Shown here piece after piece: positions 51,645 through 64,000 of a DNA stretch of 64,000 bases (within the stretch, counting starts at the first letter, position 1; the number at the start of each line of letters is the position of its first letter). The stretch is from Solea solea. Its lineage: Eukaryota; Chordata; Actinopteri; Pleuronectiformes; Soleidae. The stretch covers positions 2,744,811 through 2,808,810 of the forward strand of contig NC_081136.1 in assembly GCF_958295425.1 (NCBI RefSeq), given 5' to 3'. Below the pieces are notes generated by a model. It searched no databases. It saw only the letters and a list, made by a program, of their open reading frames with translations, and was not told the DNA's origin. The translations under genes and the position numbers were made by a program.

Positions 51645-52030
51645 TGAGATGATATTATAGTCACATATTATCATGATATTTAAGTCGCAATATGATATCA
51701 TCACGATATTTAAGTCACAATCCGATATTATCACGATATTTAAGTTACAGTATGATATTATCACGATATTTAAGTCACAATACGATATCGTCTCCATACA
51801 ATATTGTCACGCCACTTAAGGCACAATATGATATCATCAGAATATGTAAGACAGTGCAATATTTTCACGATATTTAAGTCATAATACGACATTATCACGC
51901 CATTTAAGTCACAGTACGATATTATCATGACATTTAAGTCATGGTACGATATTATCACGATATTTAAGTCACGGTGCGATATTATCATGATAATTAAGTC
52001 ACAGTACGTTATCATCGCTTATATTATGCT
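51645..52030 (-). repeat. AT-rich 30-bp minisatellite, array 2
   Basis: Thirteen or so units with consensus close to TCACGATATTTAAGTCACAA plus TACGATATTA (30 bases). Because 30 is a multiple of three and no stop falls in one frame, the minus strand stays open and would encode a decapeptide repeat of the IISYxDLNxV type. That frame is a by-product of the repeat, not a gene. Confidence 0.88.
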
Positions 52031-54286
52031 ATTATCACATGTTACTTGTAGTGTTAGCACCACATCCAGGCCTGGCACACTACGTACAGTTTCTTCTTAC
52101 AGGTTTTCGTGCGTATGAAGACATTTGTGCAAACAATAATGTGTTTACAGAAAACTTTTAAGCAGAAAAAATAAAAAAATATCATACAGGGAAAGTTTGG
52201 TTTCCGTGTGGATGAGAGCCGAATGTTTTCCCGTGCGTCGGTGTGAGATAAGAGAAAGTGTGCAAAGTGTGTATAAACAAGTGTGGGCCAGTAAAGCTGC
52301 TCCAGCAGCTCCCACTAAGCCAGGATCATCTGAGAGTCTCAGAGAGACGGAGCTGGGAGAAGGAAGGAAACCTCGCCATGGTTGGAGAGGATGACGGCCT
52401 GGCACAAACACAGAGGAGGAGGAAATTATCCAGGAAAACCTCTTCAGTCAGGAGCAATTTACTGCTGCGATCAGATGTCAAGATTTATTTCCCCACTAAC
52501 ACGAGCCACAGGGAGATGGCAACACGCCACCCCCCCCCCACCTCCCCTGCCCGCCTTCAGGTAATCAGGGTCAGTTTAATAACAGCCAACAAGCAGAGGT
52601 GGGACTCAATGATTTTTTTAAAAAAACAATCAGCAGCTGTCAGGCGCCGACGAGCGAGCAAATCGGTGCAGGAGACGGATCCATCAACACAAAGTTGTTT
52701 ACTCAAAATGTTTCGCCTTCTCTGGCAGATAAGAAAACAGTGTTTTGGTTCCGTATATGCTGCAGAAATCCCCAAAATTCACAGACTCCAGCTTCTTAAA
52801 TGTTGAGATTTACATTACTTAAGGGAAACGCAATTGGTCGGACAAAAACGAGACGCTTCTGACGTCAAAATTGGGATGTTTGTTCGAACGTGGGGAGAAA
52901 AGTTCAAACAAAACCCGTTTGAGCATCAGACTATCTGACGTGATTACAGCGTGGGCCAGCAGAGGGCGCAGTGAGCGCAGCTCAGCCTGAGATCCACTTT
53001 AAATCCACCAGAAAAACAAGACAGTGAAGTTATGTCGTCCTCAAAAGCCTCTTAAAAGTGTTCAAATATTTCTAGTTCTTCGACGTAGAGGAGAAAGTAA
53101 GGTACAAATGTGCTGACTCATCTGCTAGCTTAGCTGCTAGCTACACCTGAGGCAAGTTTTCAACCTCGTGTGAGCAATATTACGCATAATGATAATGATA
53201 ATAATGTGTTTGGAAAATCTTTAAAAGGAATAGCACATCCCGCATTACTTGTTTTATGAGGGGTAAATGTGCCAATATGGCAACCGCCCCTTATATTGGA
53301 TCACCAGTATCATGTACCAGTACCAGAATTAAACCCAAACTTATTACAGAACGCCTTCTTGTGCTGACAGCCAATATAAAATATAATTTTTACCTGATAT
53401 TTTATAAGCAAAATATGAATTCATAATAAAAAATAATCACTATTTCCAACTCTAAACAACAAGATCACTCAAAAACAGTCGTTCTTTAATCATTCAATGA
53501 TTTCTGCAAATCAAACTATATTTTAAATAATTTTATGAGACAAAATAACGAAGACTAGTTTCCCTTATCTGTCTAAAACTAGTCTTTCTTCTGTGGTTTT
53601 TAAACACGGACAAAAAATGGAATAGAAACATTCAGATTACACTACATTATAGGTATTAATTACTCGGCTCTAATCTGCTTGAACCGGATTACCACTGGTG
53701 TGCGTTTGAGTGTTGGGGAGCAGGAGAATAATGGGATTAAGAGAATCCAGATCAAGAGATTTAGCGGAGGAGACAAAAGTGTTTTCAAGCCAGTCACGGA
53801 AACGACACCGTTTACAACAACGCTGTCGTGTATCGACACAAACACACGAGGAAAAGGTGCTAAAATAAACTAACTAACTAACTAACTAACATCGGGAAAC
53901 CATCGCTCTTAACCATGGAATTAACTGAACACGCCGCATGTGGCAGAACGGAATTAAAACGAGCAAATTCATTAGTTTTACGGGTAAACAATGAGATAAA
54001 TTAGCACGTTATGGATCCTCCGGGGTAAAGTAGCAGCGGAGGAGAAGTCATTAGGACGATTCCTTTGGGGAAAGACGAGAAGAACATCACGCAAAACTGT
54101 TGTTGAGATATGAAAACTGCCTTTTTCTTTTTCTGCTCATAACCGGTGGGTGTTTTATCACAACAATACAACGGATTTACATACTAGAGTTACCAAAAGG
54201 CCTAACCCCCCACGATATTCGCCAGGGCCACAGTGTTCCAGCACAGATGAGCATCCCTGCTAATTTATGACTGTACTTCCTGAGGG

Positions 54287-54309
54287 TGAGAGAGAGAGAG
54301 AGTGAGAGG

Positions 54310-54353
<44 letters not shown>
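54287..54353 (+). repeat. (GA)n tract
   Basis: Nearly pure GA over about 65 bases, with a short GGGGGA interruption; the complementary strand is a long polypyrimidine tract. Confidence 0.95.
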
Positions 54354-54354
<1 letters not shown>

Positions 54355-54595
54355 CAATGCTACAGAATATCATGGGCCAAATTACACAAACCTCAAACTC
54401 AGACATATTCAAGAGTGAAAAACTGTCCGCTGATTGCCTTTTTTCATGAATAATAAATGAAACGCAGTCTCAGAGCGAGTCTTTAACAGTACGAGCTGTC
54501 ATTAACGTTAGAGCGCGCACTCCGTGGTCCGTCCGGCACTCTGAGGTTTCATTTTCGCATCTGTAAGTAAAGCGAATAGATTATCTTCACATCTG

Positions 54596-54730
54596 TGGAG
54601 TTTTGATGATTTTTTTTTGTCATATGGAGCAAAGAAACCAGACAATATTTACATTTAATGAGCTGAAACTATCCTCGCTTTGTTTATACAAACCCCTAAA
54701 ACCCATTAGGTTTGTTGCAGCCCTAGAAAT
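54596..54730 (-). repeat. GGCTGCAAC-type repeat fragment
   Basis: It contains CATATGGAGCAAAGAAACCA, then CAATATTTACATTTAATGAGC and AGGTTTGTTGCAGCCCT, the inner and terminal blocks of the dispersed family in reverse orientation. A similar inner block (GGAGCAAAGAAACTGGAAAA) lies at about 39423 in an eri1 intron. Confidence 0.5.
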
Positions 54731-55326
54731 AAACATAATGTTTTTGCATACTCACGTCGCAGCAGATGTAAATAAACATGAAAAGTAATAGTTGTACATC
54801 ATCTCTACGTCTTCTTTGGCCTTGTCACTCGTCTTATCTCTGAAGTAAACGTCTCTTATCGCCACAGTCGACTTCAGTGAAACTGACTGTAATAATCAAG
54901 TCGCGGAAAAGTCAAGTCTGCAACTGTAAAGAGAAAAAAAACCTCCACGTATATACTGTACGTACAATGTATGCGCTGATAATATAAGACGACCTTTGAG
55001 CAAATAAAACGACACTGAATCAAAGGCAATTTTATGAACTTGTAATCAGCCAAGCTGTTATTTTAAACATCAGCGGTAGAACCTCACAATACTCGATACC
55101 AATAATATGGCGATTCTTTGATAATCGATATACAGCGATACTTAGCCATGTCTTTCAAAGCGGGATGAAAAGTTTTTTCACATTTCACAATTATTCACGA
55201 TGTCGAGAAAGGTCAAAGGTCATAAAGTCTATCCCACTGTAAACCTAGCCTCGTGCCTGAGGAGGATCAGCCGTGACTCTGTGACCATCACAGAGAGGAG
55301 GAGACTCCCGGGGGTGCTTCAGCACC

Positions 55327-55372
<46 letters not shown>
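55327..55372. repeat. (CA)n microsatellite
   Basis: About 22 uninterrupted CA units in the presumed tmcc3 intron. Confidence 0.95.
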
Positions 55373-55374
<2 letters not shown>

Positions 55375-55973
55375 GAATAAATGAGAAGCCAAAGAGTCAC
55401 AGGGCAGATGGAACAATCCGAAAACAGACTACAATACGTGATATTCAGCCTTTTTTCCCATTTCTATATCAAGCTCTTTGTGACAAATGTGCTCCATTTT
55501 TACGAGACTAATTAAATGTCACATTTTTAGAAATAACTGAAAAGACTGAAAGCGGATTGTATTCAAATATAAAAGAAATAAACACCTACATTAGACTAAA
55601 ACTTATATTTTAGAATTGGAGGACATAATTCACCGAACTGAACTTTAATTTGATCATTTAAGGTCGATTTTTTTTACATACATTTACAGTATAACGATAA
55701 TTATCAATAAAACATCTTGACAATCACTTATTTATTCCTAAATAGTCATAGAACGACAGACTTAAACCTTTCCCGTGAAGATTGTGCGTAAATAACTTTA
55801 TGAGCTACGTTACCTGACATTTAGCATTTACATTTGACATTTATTCAGCTTCTTATTGGTGTTTTTTTTTTTGTAATCACCTGTTCTATACACTTAAGTC
55901 TAAAGTCCTGCATTTAAGACTCCTCCTGCTTTATCTTTGTCTTCACCTTTGATCTACTCTCAGTAATGTACTG

Positions 55974-56011
<38 letters not shown>

Positions 56012-56161
56012 CACACGTATGCACACACAGATACAGTATGCACACCCGCACTGTGGCCAAACCCAAGGCGAGGCAGAGGAGAAGTAAACAACTTGGGTTT
56101 GACAACTGTGTCACAGCGATGACTAAAGAACAACTTCAAGTCCTAACAAGCAACTGTTTGT

Positions 56162-56198
<37 letters not shown>

Positions 56199-57982
56199 GA
56201 CACAGTGCTGAACTAGGGGGTCACTAAATGGCCGACTCATCAAACCCAAGATACAGAAGGTTTAATCGTCTCAACTGAAACGGGGTCAACTCGGAGGCGA
56301 CGGCTCTCCCAGTTCCGACTTGCGACGTAAATGGAACGCACCGTCAATTTCCGCATACGAAAAAGAAGCCGTGTGTGTATGAAGGAAAGTCTTTGGATTC
56401 CAAGAAGTTGGTGTGTGAGATCTTTTGAGTTGGAAAACCCGAGTTCCAGAGCACGTTCCTTGCGCCATTGACCTCGGAAATTCCAAATTCTGAATAGAAA
56501 TAAACCAGCAACATTCTATCAGAGCATTGTTTTTTGTCCACTGAGTGTCAGAGTGTCAGTTTGCTGCAGTCACATGACCTGGGAAAACTCTCACCCCCGA
56601 CACTCGGCCTCGTTATCAGACCACAGATGGAGGGGATGAAGGAGGAAGCCGTGTCTGATGCTAATTTAGCTGCTGCTGCTAAAAGGAATAAAGTTACTTG
56701 ACATGAATGTGTTCTCAGTGTGTTTGCAAAGTAATGCAAAGAAAACTGGCGGTAAATTAGAATAAACAAGGCTTCGTGTTTCAGAGCCTAAAATGCAAAT
56801 GATGACTGTGTTTTGATAACTTTTATAACACTTTTATCAGACTGCATCAGGACATTAGGAACATTTCAACTGTACGCCCATCATTTGAACGATGCAATCA
56901 AGGTTTAAGGTTCTTTCTTTATTTTATTTTTTGTAAACATGAAGGCACACTTTCTTCTGTTCTAGTTAGTAAGTTAGATTTTCTACTTTTTCCATTTCTG
57001 TTCCCATATTTTTCAACAAAACAAAGAGTCTATAGTGATGCTAGCAGTCCCTTAAGGTGGATGCTTTGCTAACTTTAGCATGCTAATAACATAACTAGCA
57101 ATTAGTTTGAATTTTTTTTAATGAAAGTTAAAATATTGCTTGCTAATTTAGTACAAGTGTTCACTGGTTTGAGGTTTTACAAGAGCTCTACTTTAATATG
57201 CTAACTATCCACGTTTAGCTAACATTATGAGCATGGAAGTAAAACCACAACCTGTTGGTGGTAAATATATCATTTTTGATGGGCTTGAAACTTTATTTTT
57301 ACCTACATTTTACCATTATTAAGTATAATTGTGATTACAATGTCCTTTTTAGCCATTTAGCTGAATTTGATTGGCAAAGTCAACACAGCTAACCCAGAAT
57401 AGCTTGGTTAAAACTCTGCACTTTTCATTGTCTCTTCACTGCTTCATCGCACAAACAGGAAGCTGCTCCTTTATTCAACAGCTGTCTGACGTAAGACATT
57501 TAGAGCCGACAAGAACAAAAAAACGACTTGTTTGCTGCTGTCAATCTTTTTTGGTAATGTGATTGCATCTCTCGTCATTATAATTTAACTAATGTCCCCG
57601 AATGAATGATGCTAATGAGATGTGATGATAAAGGGCTATATTTGGAGAGAAGCGCATTAAAAATTCATTACGTTTTGACATTAAAGTCTCATTTCCTACA
57701 ATTTTAGGCATCATTTAAGCTCAGCTGAGTCTCCACGAGGCCACAAATCTAATTTCTAGGTTTTCTAGAGAAGGGAACGGACAATTAAAGGTTTTAATGA
57801 AGAGCAATTAAGAGGAAACTGATGAGTGACATGCAAGAAACACCCAAGCAACTAAAACTGCACAAAGAATTGCTTATTACCATGAGTCAGGTCAAAATAT
57901 AAAAAGGATATTTGAAATGATTTTGGCTTGAAAGCATATATTTACTTTTAAAAGTCGCAGTTTGTTTTTAATAAACTATAAT

Positions 57983-58344
57983 AGGGCTGCAACCATTATT
58001 ATTTTCACAATAAAATGATCGATTATCAAAATAGTTGACAATTTAATGTGTTTATCGCTTATGAATGTTGCAACCCTAAGACAATATACAACTATCATAA
58101 CGTCGTGTTTTTGTACAACCAATAATTATTATTTTCATTCATTACTGATTATTTATTTATTCAAGTTATCTATTGATTGGTTCATAAAATGCCATAGAAT
58201 TGTGAAAATGTCTCAAACTGACTGCGTCAGATTCAGTTTTTCAGGTTTCTTTGTCACAATAAAACAGAATATGCCGAAATTTAAAGAAAGAAAGACACAT
58301 TCTTACACTGACTATTAATGTGATTGATGAATCGTCGCAGCCCT
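57983..58344. repeat. GGCTGCAAC-type MITE, possibly full length
   Basis: It starts AGGGCTGCAACCATTATTAT and ends GATTGATGAATCGTCGCAGCCCT, so AGGGCTGC(A)AC is matched by GTCGCAGCCCT as short inverted termini. The interior has the family's TCAGGTTTCTTTGTCACAAT block. Flanking bases do not show a clear target duplication. Confidence 0.55.
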
Positions 58345-59762
58345 GTGTCACTTTTGCGTAATCTGAATGTAATCCGGTAGTTTCAGTCTCTGCTGCGTTG
58401 CCGTGTGAACAGTGTGAGTGGGAGAGAGAAACTAGGCAATACGGCGAATCAATAAATCACAGTGCAGTGAGAAAAGAGCACATCGGGGATGGATATTGAG
58501 TGAAAAACCAATGAACCGTTGGCAATCCATTAATGTAACTCTGAGTATCAGATAACAACTCAGTAAAGCATCGACGACACAAACATCTGCATTTATGACA
58601 GGAAGTGTTTATCAGAGTGTGAGAGAAAAACCCCCCATGTTTATTTTTGTATATGACCTGCTTTATGCTTCCATTTGTGCAGTTTGGGACACAGTGGGTG
58701 AAAAAAACCAAGTTGTAATCCCTCCTCTGCTCTCTCCTCTCCTCTTGTAATCTGAGATTTTAATCTCAGCTTTCCCACGGCGAAGATTACCCAGCAGCCT
58801 CTGCTGTCATTCAAACTCTCGGGAGGACAGAAACGCAGAGGAACCAGATGTGATTCACCGGGGGAAGAGACAGAGATAGACCGAGCGGAGGAGGAGGAGG
58901 AGGAAGAGGAGGAGGGAAGAAGAAGACCTGAGTGAAAAGAAAGAGAGACGGAGAGGAAGAGAGAAAAATCCCACCTGCTGTGACAGGTTTGAACTCCACA
59001 GGTGGATCAACAACCAAGATCAATGTCAAACTTCAATTAAAGTCCTGAAATCCTATAAAGCACTGTTGGCTCGGGATTAACGGCCAATTCACACGGGATT
59101 AGAAATCTCAGTAAAGTGAACTGAATTCGATTTGCCCCCTCCCTTTGTGACAAGTTAAGTTTTTCTGAATTGAAAATAAAAGGCAATAATTAGGAGTTTG
59201 TTCACAGAGAAGCAAATCGTCCACTTGTGCTAACGTCAAGTGTTTCTGCTGCTCAGCGTGTCGCACTCTTTCGATTTGTCCACAAACAAACCAAAGCGAT
59301 GGGTTTTAACGAGCTATTCACGTTTAAGAGGCTGAACAATCACAGCTTGATTTGATTATTAAAAAAAAGTCTGTTAATTATTTAAATAGTTATGGGATTT
59401 GATTAATCAGCGCAAGCCTAATTAAAGTTGAAGCAATGCCTTGCAAATTAAACTGGATTTGTCAGTTAATTTTTGACCAATTCAGTTCTTAAGTAGCTCA
59501 AGTAGCAAATAAATCATGGTACTGTATCCTGTTCTGTGCCGTTGTTGTTTTTATGAGCTCAAATAATGTTTTTAATAACAGCTTATGTGTTAAAGTTGAT
59601 CTTTTTTATCAGTTTTATTGCAGTATTGACTTTGTTTTTGTCGTTTAAGAGGCTGAAGCTGGTTCGAGCAGCAACAGGTGCCAACTTCATCTCGTCACAT
59701 CAATAAGTGTAAGAAGTGGAGATGAATCAGCTTCAGGCGCGACGACTCGGGGGGGAAATAAG

Positions 59763-59797
<35 letters not shown>

Positions 59798-60345
59798 AAC
59801 ACAGGATCTCTTTGATGGGTTAGAGTATTTGTGCGTCGGTTAATCCGCATCGTGTTACTCGCACACCCGACATCGCTGCTGGTATGTGTGTGTGTGCGTC
59901 TATTCACTGTCCACTGAGTCTACTCAATCCCTAATCTGAGAGAGAGAGAGCGATAAACAATTTCTTCTTCTTCTTCACCTTCTTCTTCTTCTTCTTCTTC
60001 TCAGACTCGCACGCCGGATGGATTTCAATTAATTTAAGTCTCGTTCATTCCACGATACGATAAGGAGAGGGGGAGAGAGAAAGATAGGGAAAGTGATTCC
60101 GCTGGTTGGTTGCCATGACAACAGACACAACTGAGTGGAGCTGGGCTCGCACATTGCCATAAAAATCTAATGAAGTGATTCAAAGGCAGAGACAATCAGT
60201 CAGTCCCCATTCAACTTCTCCCACTCACTCACTCTCTCTCCTCCCAGTTTGTTCTCAGTGAGTGTAAAAAAGACTGATTCATGTTTTTCAGTTTTCTTTG
60301 CTCCACACGACAAAGAAATCCTTAAAATATCAAAATTATAATTAA

Positions 60346-60791
60346 GGCTGGGTGAAAATGTTTTTATTTTGTCGATTTATCAATTTGTATTAAATGAAAA
60401 TTCAAAGTTTTTCTCTAAGATAATGTTAAGGGGTCGGGAAGCTGTTTGAAAGGCAGTAGAAACTTTGCTGAAAACTTATTTTTTTGTTTATGACAGGGCT
60501 CGACCTCTTGTTTATACGCTTGTATTGTGTTGCACTTTAACCTGAGGGGGAGACTTTGTTCAAATCCCACGAAAAGGAAAATAAAAACATAGAAAAAGGC
60601 AGAACGTTTGTAGTTTGTTTTTAATGGAGGAAAACAATCGATAAAAGTCACACAAATATTTTCTCTTTTTCTGTCTTTTATCGAATTTTTTTTTCTACAC
60701 ACAAGTTGTGTTTACTTTGTTCTTATCTTCATTGGTGGGATTTTAAACAGAAGTTTACATATTTGGATAAAGTCGATTTATCGCCCAGCCC
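60346..60791. repeat. GGCTGGG-type MITE (446 bp)
   Basis: The left end has GGCTGGGTGAAAATG with a TTTTGTCGATTTATCAA block; the right end has TAAAGTCGATTTATCGCCCAGCC. The GGCTGGG(C/T)G...TCGATTTATC arms are inverted. No coding sequence lies inside, so it is probably a non-autonomous DNA element. Confidence 0.6.
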
Positions 60792-61119
60792 GAGAGGAAA
60801 AACTGGCAGCAATTCTGATATAACAAAAATGTATTATTCAGTCCTGGTACAGACAACGTAAATGAAGAAATAAATATCTTTCCACCAACACAACACCGGC
60901 TCCATTAACGGTAGATACTGTGCCAACGACCTTCGTTATAAGACTATTTCTTCTTCCCTCACGTGAAGAGGAACATGCTGCAGCCCAAAGGGAAAACTGT
61001 GAGGAACTGAGAGAAGGAAACAACAACACCATCCCTTCCCCTCACTTCAAAACACGCTCGCAGAGGTGCGGCACGAAGGCCATGAAAGAAATCTTTGAAA
61101 GTGGTCTAAAAGGATAACA

Positions 61120-61137
61120 GGGGGGGGGGGGGGGGGG
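61120..61137 (+). repeat. Run of 18 G
   Basis: An uninterrupted homopolymer of G on the plus strand in presumed tmcc3 intron 1. Its exact length is open to sequencing or assembly error. Confidence 0.8.
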
Positions 61138-63195
61138 CGTGTCCGTGAATTAATCAAACACCCACACAAACACACGGAGGCGTGACCTTTAAGGGGCCTC
61201 TGAGAAACCGTCCGTATTGATTTTACGATAAACAAAGTCAACTCAAGTCCTTCAACCAGTCGAAACCAATCCATTTCCACGCTGATGATCAGCTGCATGT
61301 CCGGCTCTTATTTATTCTACATTTTATACTCAAAACTATTGAAAAGCGTGGCTCAACATGCTGTGAAACCTGCATTACTTACACTCGCTCTCATGCGCCA
61401 CAGTTTAGAATGTCGTGATATTCGATGAATGATAGTATCAAACAGGGACGCGCGACATTGGACTTCTTGCCCATACACGACTTGTCGATACCGATATATT
61501 TACATGTTTATTTGCGGCGTTTACTCTTTATTTTGCTAACTCATGACGCAGCGGAAAAAGGTTTACTCCCTTTCTTGTTTAAACGGCCTTTCACTTGCGA
61601 AAGAGCCGCTGGATGTCGCCCACTGTCGCCTGGTGTGCCGCGTTCAATGCCGTCGCACCTGTATGACGTCACCACGCTACGCATCTTGCTGCCATTGGGA
61701 TCAAGTAAAGGAACTGTTCTCTGTCGAAACGCAAGCCTGACACAGGGTTAAACCATTCCAAGCCGAACCGTACTGTGACGGACAAAGGTCTTCTAAAGTC
61801 CCGGCCGTTTGAAAACACTCAAAAAAACATCGCTTTCATCCACTACATTTTATCTAGCGTGACTAGCATGAGCGAAAAAACTGAAACAAAAACACCACAA
61901 CAGGTCACATCGACCACTGGCAACCACAAATCCCGGGTATACCCTGGGTACGTACAATCGCCATGTCCCCAACGGCAAAAGACCAACTTGAGTAGGTCAT
62001 TGCCACAGCGAGGACGGGTAAAAACATTGAAAGTATAAAGTATTTCCACTTTATTTTTAAATACAAAACTACCACAGAGTAAAGTGTTCTGAGGAATCAC
62101 ACTGTAATCAGCTATAAAGATCGCCAAGAAAGCCAAGTGTACCAGAGACGACCACAAAGACACAAGCGAGAGCGTCATGGTTTAGTGATTTTCCTTGGCT
62201 ATATTTAGACCCGCGGCGTGTTTCTGTGCAAACAGTGCAAGACGTGCAAGCTGCAGAACATATTTACCACCGGAACGGACACAAACAAACCCAAAAAGGG
62301 ATGAAATGTGCAAGGTCGGGGGGCCATAAAAAGGCAGGAAGGTCCAAAAGGATGTGGGTAACGACGTGGGGGGAAAAGGCCACCATGAACACAGAAAAAC
62401 TGTGTAATCCACTTGATCTGTTTGACATGAGTTTGTAACTTTCTCAGTGCTTTCAAGTGATTGTTTTTCTTTGACTTTAACACTCAGGCTCAGCCCGTGT
62501 CATGTATTACTAAGTGCTAAGGACACAGTGTCATAGTTTTGCTGTGAATAACATCTATAAGTGGTCAAGTTTCAGAATAAATGGGTTTTAAATCTTGCAG
62601 AGATGTGATTCATATCTGTGATGCACTGACGACAGTATTTTACACGGAAATGATTGGAGACTTGGTTACCGTGTGTCACAACACACTCAGATTAATTCAC
62701 CATTAAATCTCACCTAGATACCCACTAATTTAAGTGTGAAAGGCCCAACAGAGACAGAGGCAGCAGCAGCAGCAGCAGCAGGGCAACGTACCACAGAGCC
62801 GCGGATGACAGTTGTGTATGTGGGTGTTCGGAGACACACTATTCCCATCTCTCTCGGAGGAGCTCAGCTGTCTGACAGCGTCTCCTCTAACAATTATAAT
62901 CAACTCACGCCAAGCCTGGAGAGGAAGATTGCACTCGCTCACTCACGTTCTGTTAAAAAACTGCACGACCAAAACACAAAAGCGTGTGCAGTGCACCTCC
63001 AATCCACTTTGCAGCCCACACACACACACACACACACACAATCCACTTCACTTTGTCAAAAACCCTCCGAATGTGAGGCTCCCTGCTGAAACTGGGTCAG
63101 AGGAGAGTGTGTTTTTCCTGACGTGACACGTCATGTTCTCCAACCTACGGGCAAAACACGACGCGAGTATTGCGCCGCACATACCAGGGGAGCGC

Positions 63196-63340
63196 GGCTG
63201 CAGCAATTTATTGATCAGTGATCGACAAACAAGTTAATCTAGACAATTTTGTTGTGTTACAGCCTCTTTTATGCGAATATGTCCTGGTTTCTTTGTCTCT
63301 CTGTGAGAGTAATGTGAATATTTCTGGTTTAAGGACAAAC
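63196..63340 (+). repeat. GGCTGCAAC-type repeat fragment
   Basis: GGCTGCAGCAATTTATTGAT, then GATCGACAAACAAGTTAATC, and later TATGTCCTGGTTTCTTTGTC and TGTGAATATTTCTGG follow the block order of the copy at 2435-2665. Confidence 0.5.
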
Positions 63341-63730
63341 CGAGGCAATTAAGAAGATAATTGTTAGGCTGGGGGGAACACCTTATGACATTTCACACCA
63401 TTTTTCCAAGTATATTATGGATAAAAAATCAACAGATAACAATCTTGGGTTGCGGTGCGCACGTTCATGACAATTTGCTGCCCCACAAGGCAAAGGTATG
63501 GGGTTGGATGATCTCCATCCCGAATCAATGCAAAGTCCACAAACAGACAACCGGACAAACCGGCTCCACCTGCCACCGCCTCCGCCCGCGGCTGCCGTAA
63601 CTGTTTGCAAACAGACTACATTATGTCTCCAGAACATAAAGTCTGCATGATTAAAAAAAGGTCATCCAAGTACAGTGTCATAACAAGATGTTGTGATACC
63701 GTCCAGGTGATGTGGAGGAAGCTTAGATTA

Positions 63731-63795
63731 TCTTCCACCAAACCCCATTGGAAAAATTGTCAATTTAAGCTCATCTCACGCGCGGGGACACAACA
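63731..63795. repeat. Foldback MITE arm fragment
   Basis: TCCACCAAACCCCATTGGAA followed by AATTGTCAATTTAAGCTCAT and GGGGACAC is a diverged left arm of the family found in lamb1. The right arm is not seen before the window end. Confidence 0.45.
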
Positions 63796-64000
63796 TGATG
63801 CAGTGGTTTGAGAGCAGAGTCATATTACAGCATGTCGTCTTCATATTTCTTATTCGTAGTGCAGTGCGAGGCAGCGTGTGAGCGTGACGACAGATCAATG
63901 TGACAAAGGTAGCGTGGGGACACGGGGGAATTGGATCTGTGCTGCGATGCTCCTAAAGATGGAAACATTGGTTTGAAATGTGTTGTGTGTTCATTTCTAG

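Larger units (their letters stand above)
48917..64000 (-). other. tmcc3: Presumed tmcc3 intron 1 / upstream DNA, repeat-rich, no gene found
   Basis: Fifteen kilobases with no exon I can support on either strand. The missing tmcc3 N-terminal exon may lie here or beyond the window. The content is AT-rich with CA/GT tracts (about 55328-55372, 55980-56017, 56164-56197, 59763-59797 and 63018-63041), CTT runs (59963-60001), a CAG run (62761-62781), the 30-bp minisatellite arrays and several dispersed repeats listed separately. The longest frame (52258-52806, plus) has no recognisable domain. Confidence 0.55.

Noticed and set aside
51770..52015. Minus-strand frame with a decapeptide repeat
   Set aside because: It is produced by the 30-bp minisatellite, whose unit is a multiple of three.
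52258..52806. 182-codon plus-strand frame in presumed tmcc3 intron 1
   Set aside because: No recognisable domain and mixed composition. No splice or promoter signal supports it, and a frame of this length is plausible by chance in 15 kb.

Overview
The window is vertebrate nuclear DNA, almost certainly from a teleost fish. All genes are split by GT-AG introns. The proteins are vertebrate orthologues with small fish-type differences. Introns and intergenic DNA are full of CA/TA/GATA microsatellites, foldback MITEs and other repeats typical of fish genomes. There is no operon structure, rRNA gene, CRISPR array or intact tRNA gene.

Layout, left to right. (1) 1-5619: presumed intron 1 of creb3l2, an ER-membrane bZIP transcription factor on the minus strand; only its first coding exon (5620-5718) is present, with its 5' UTR and promoter side reaching to about 7.2 kb. 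(2) 8289-10972 minus: complete six-coding-exon ssbp1, the mitochondrial single-stranded DNA binding protein, with a likely noncoding first exon near 12.1 kb. (3) 12.2-13.36 kb: divergent intergenic segment made of an ACTAGT-rich tract and a GATA higher-order repeat. (4) 13360-37342 plus: complete laminin beta gene, 33 coding exons, 1778 residues, best matching laminin beta-1 (lamb1). (5) 38751-41600 minus: complete seven-exon eri1, a 3'-5' exoribonuclease, convergent with lamb1. (6) 46713-48916 minus: the last four coding exons of tmcc3, an ER coiled-coil membrane protein; its N-terminal exon was not found. (7) 48.9-64 kb: presumed first intron or upstream region of tmcc3, with repeats only.

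The genes are functionally unrelated (ER stress transcription, mtDNA maintenance, basement membrane, RNA trimming, ER organisation). From memory, CREB3L2, SSBP1 and LAMB1 all lie on human 7q, so part of the order looks like conserved synteny.

All coding exons of lamb1, ssbp1 and eri1 were joined by hand with consistent phase. Their totals (1778, 148 and 347 residues) are close to the human lengths as I remember them (about 1786, 148 and 349). I found no previously undescribed gene system. The most noteworthy signals are a foldback MITE family with at least five near-complete copies, one of them in the lamb1 3' UTR; TG-repeat tracts at several 3' splice sites; two arrays of a 30-bp AT-rich minisatellite in the tmcc3 intron; and a possible 1.8-kb hAT-like insertion in lamb1 intron 2.
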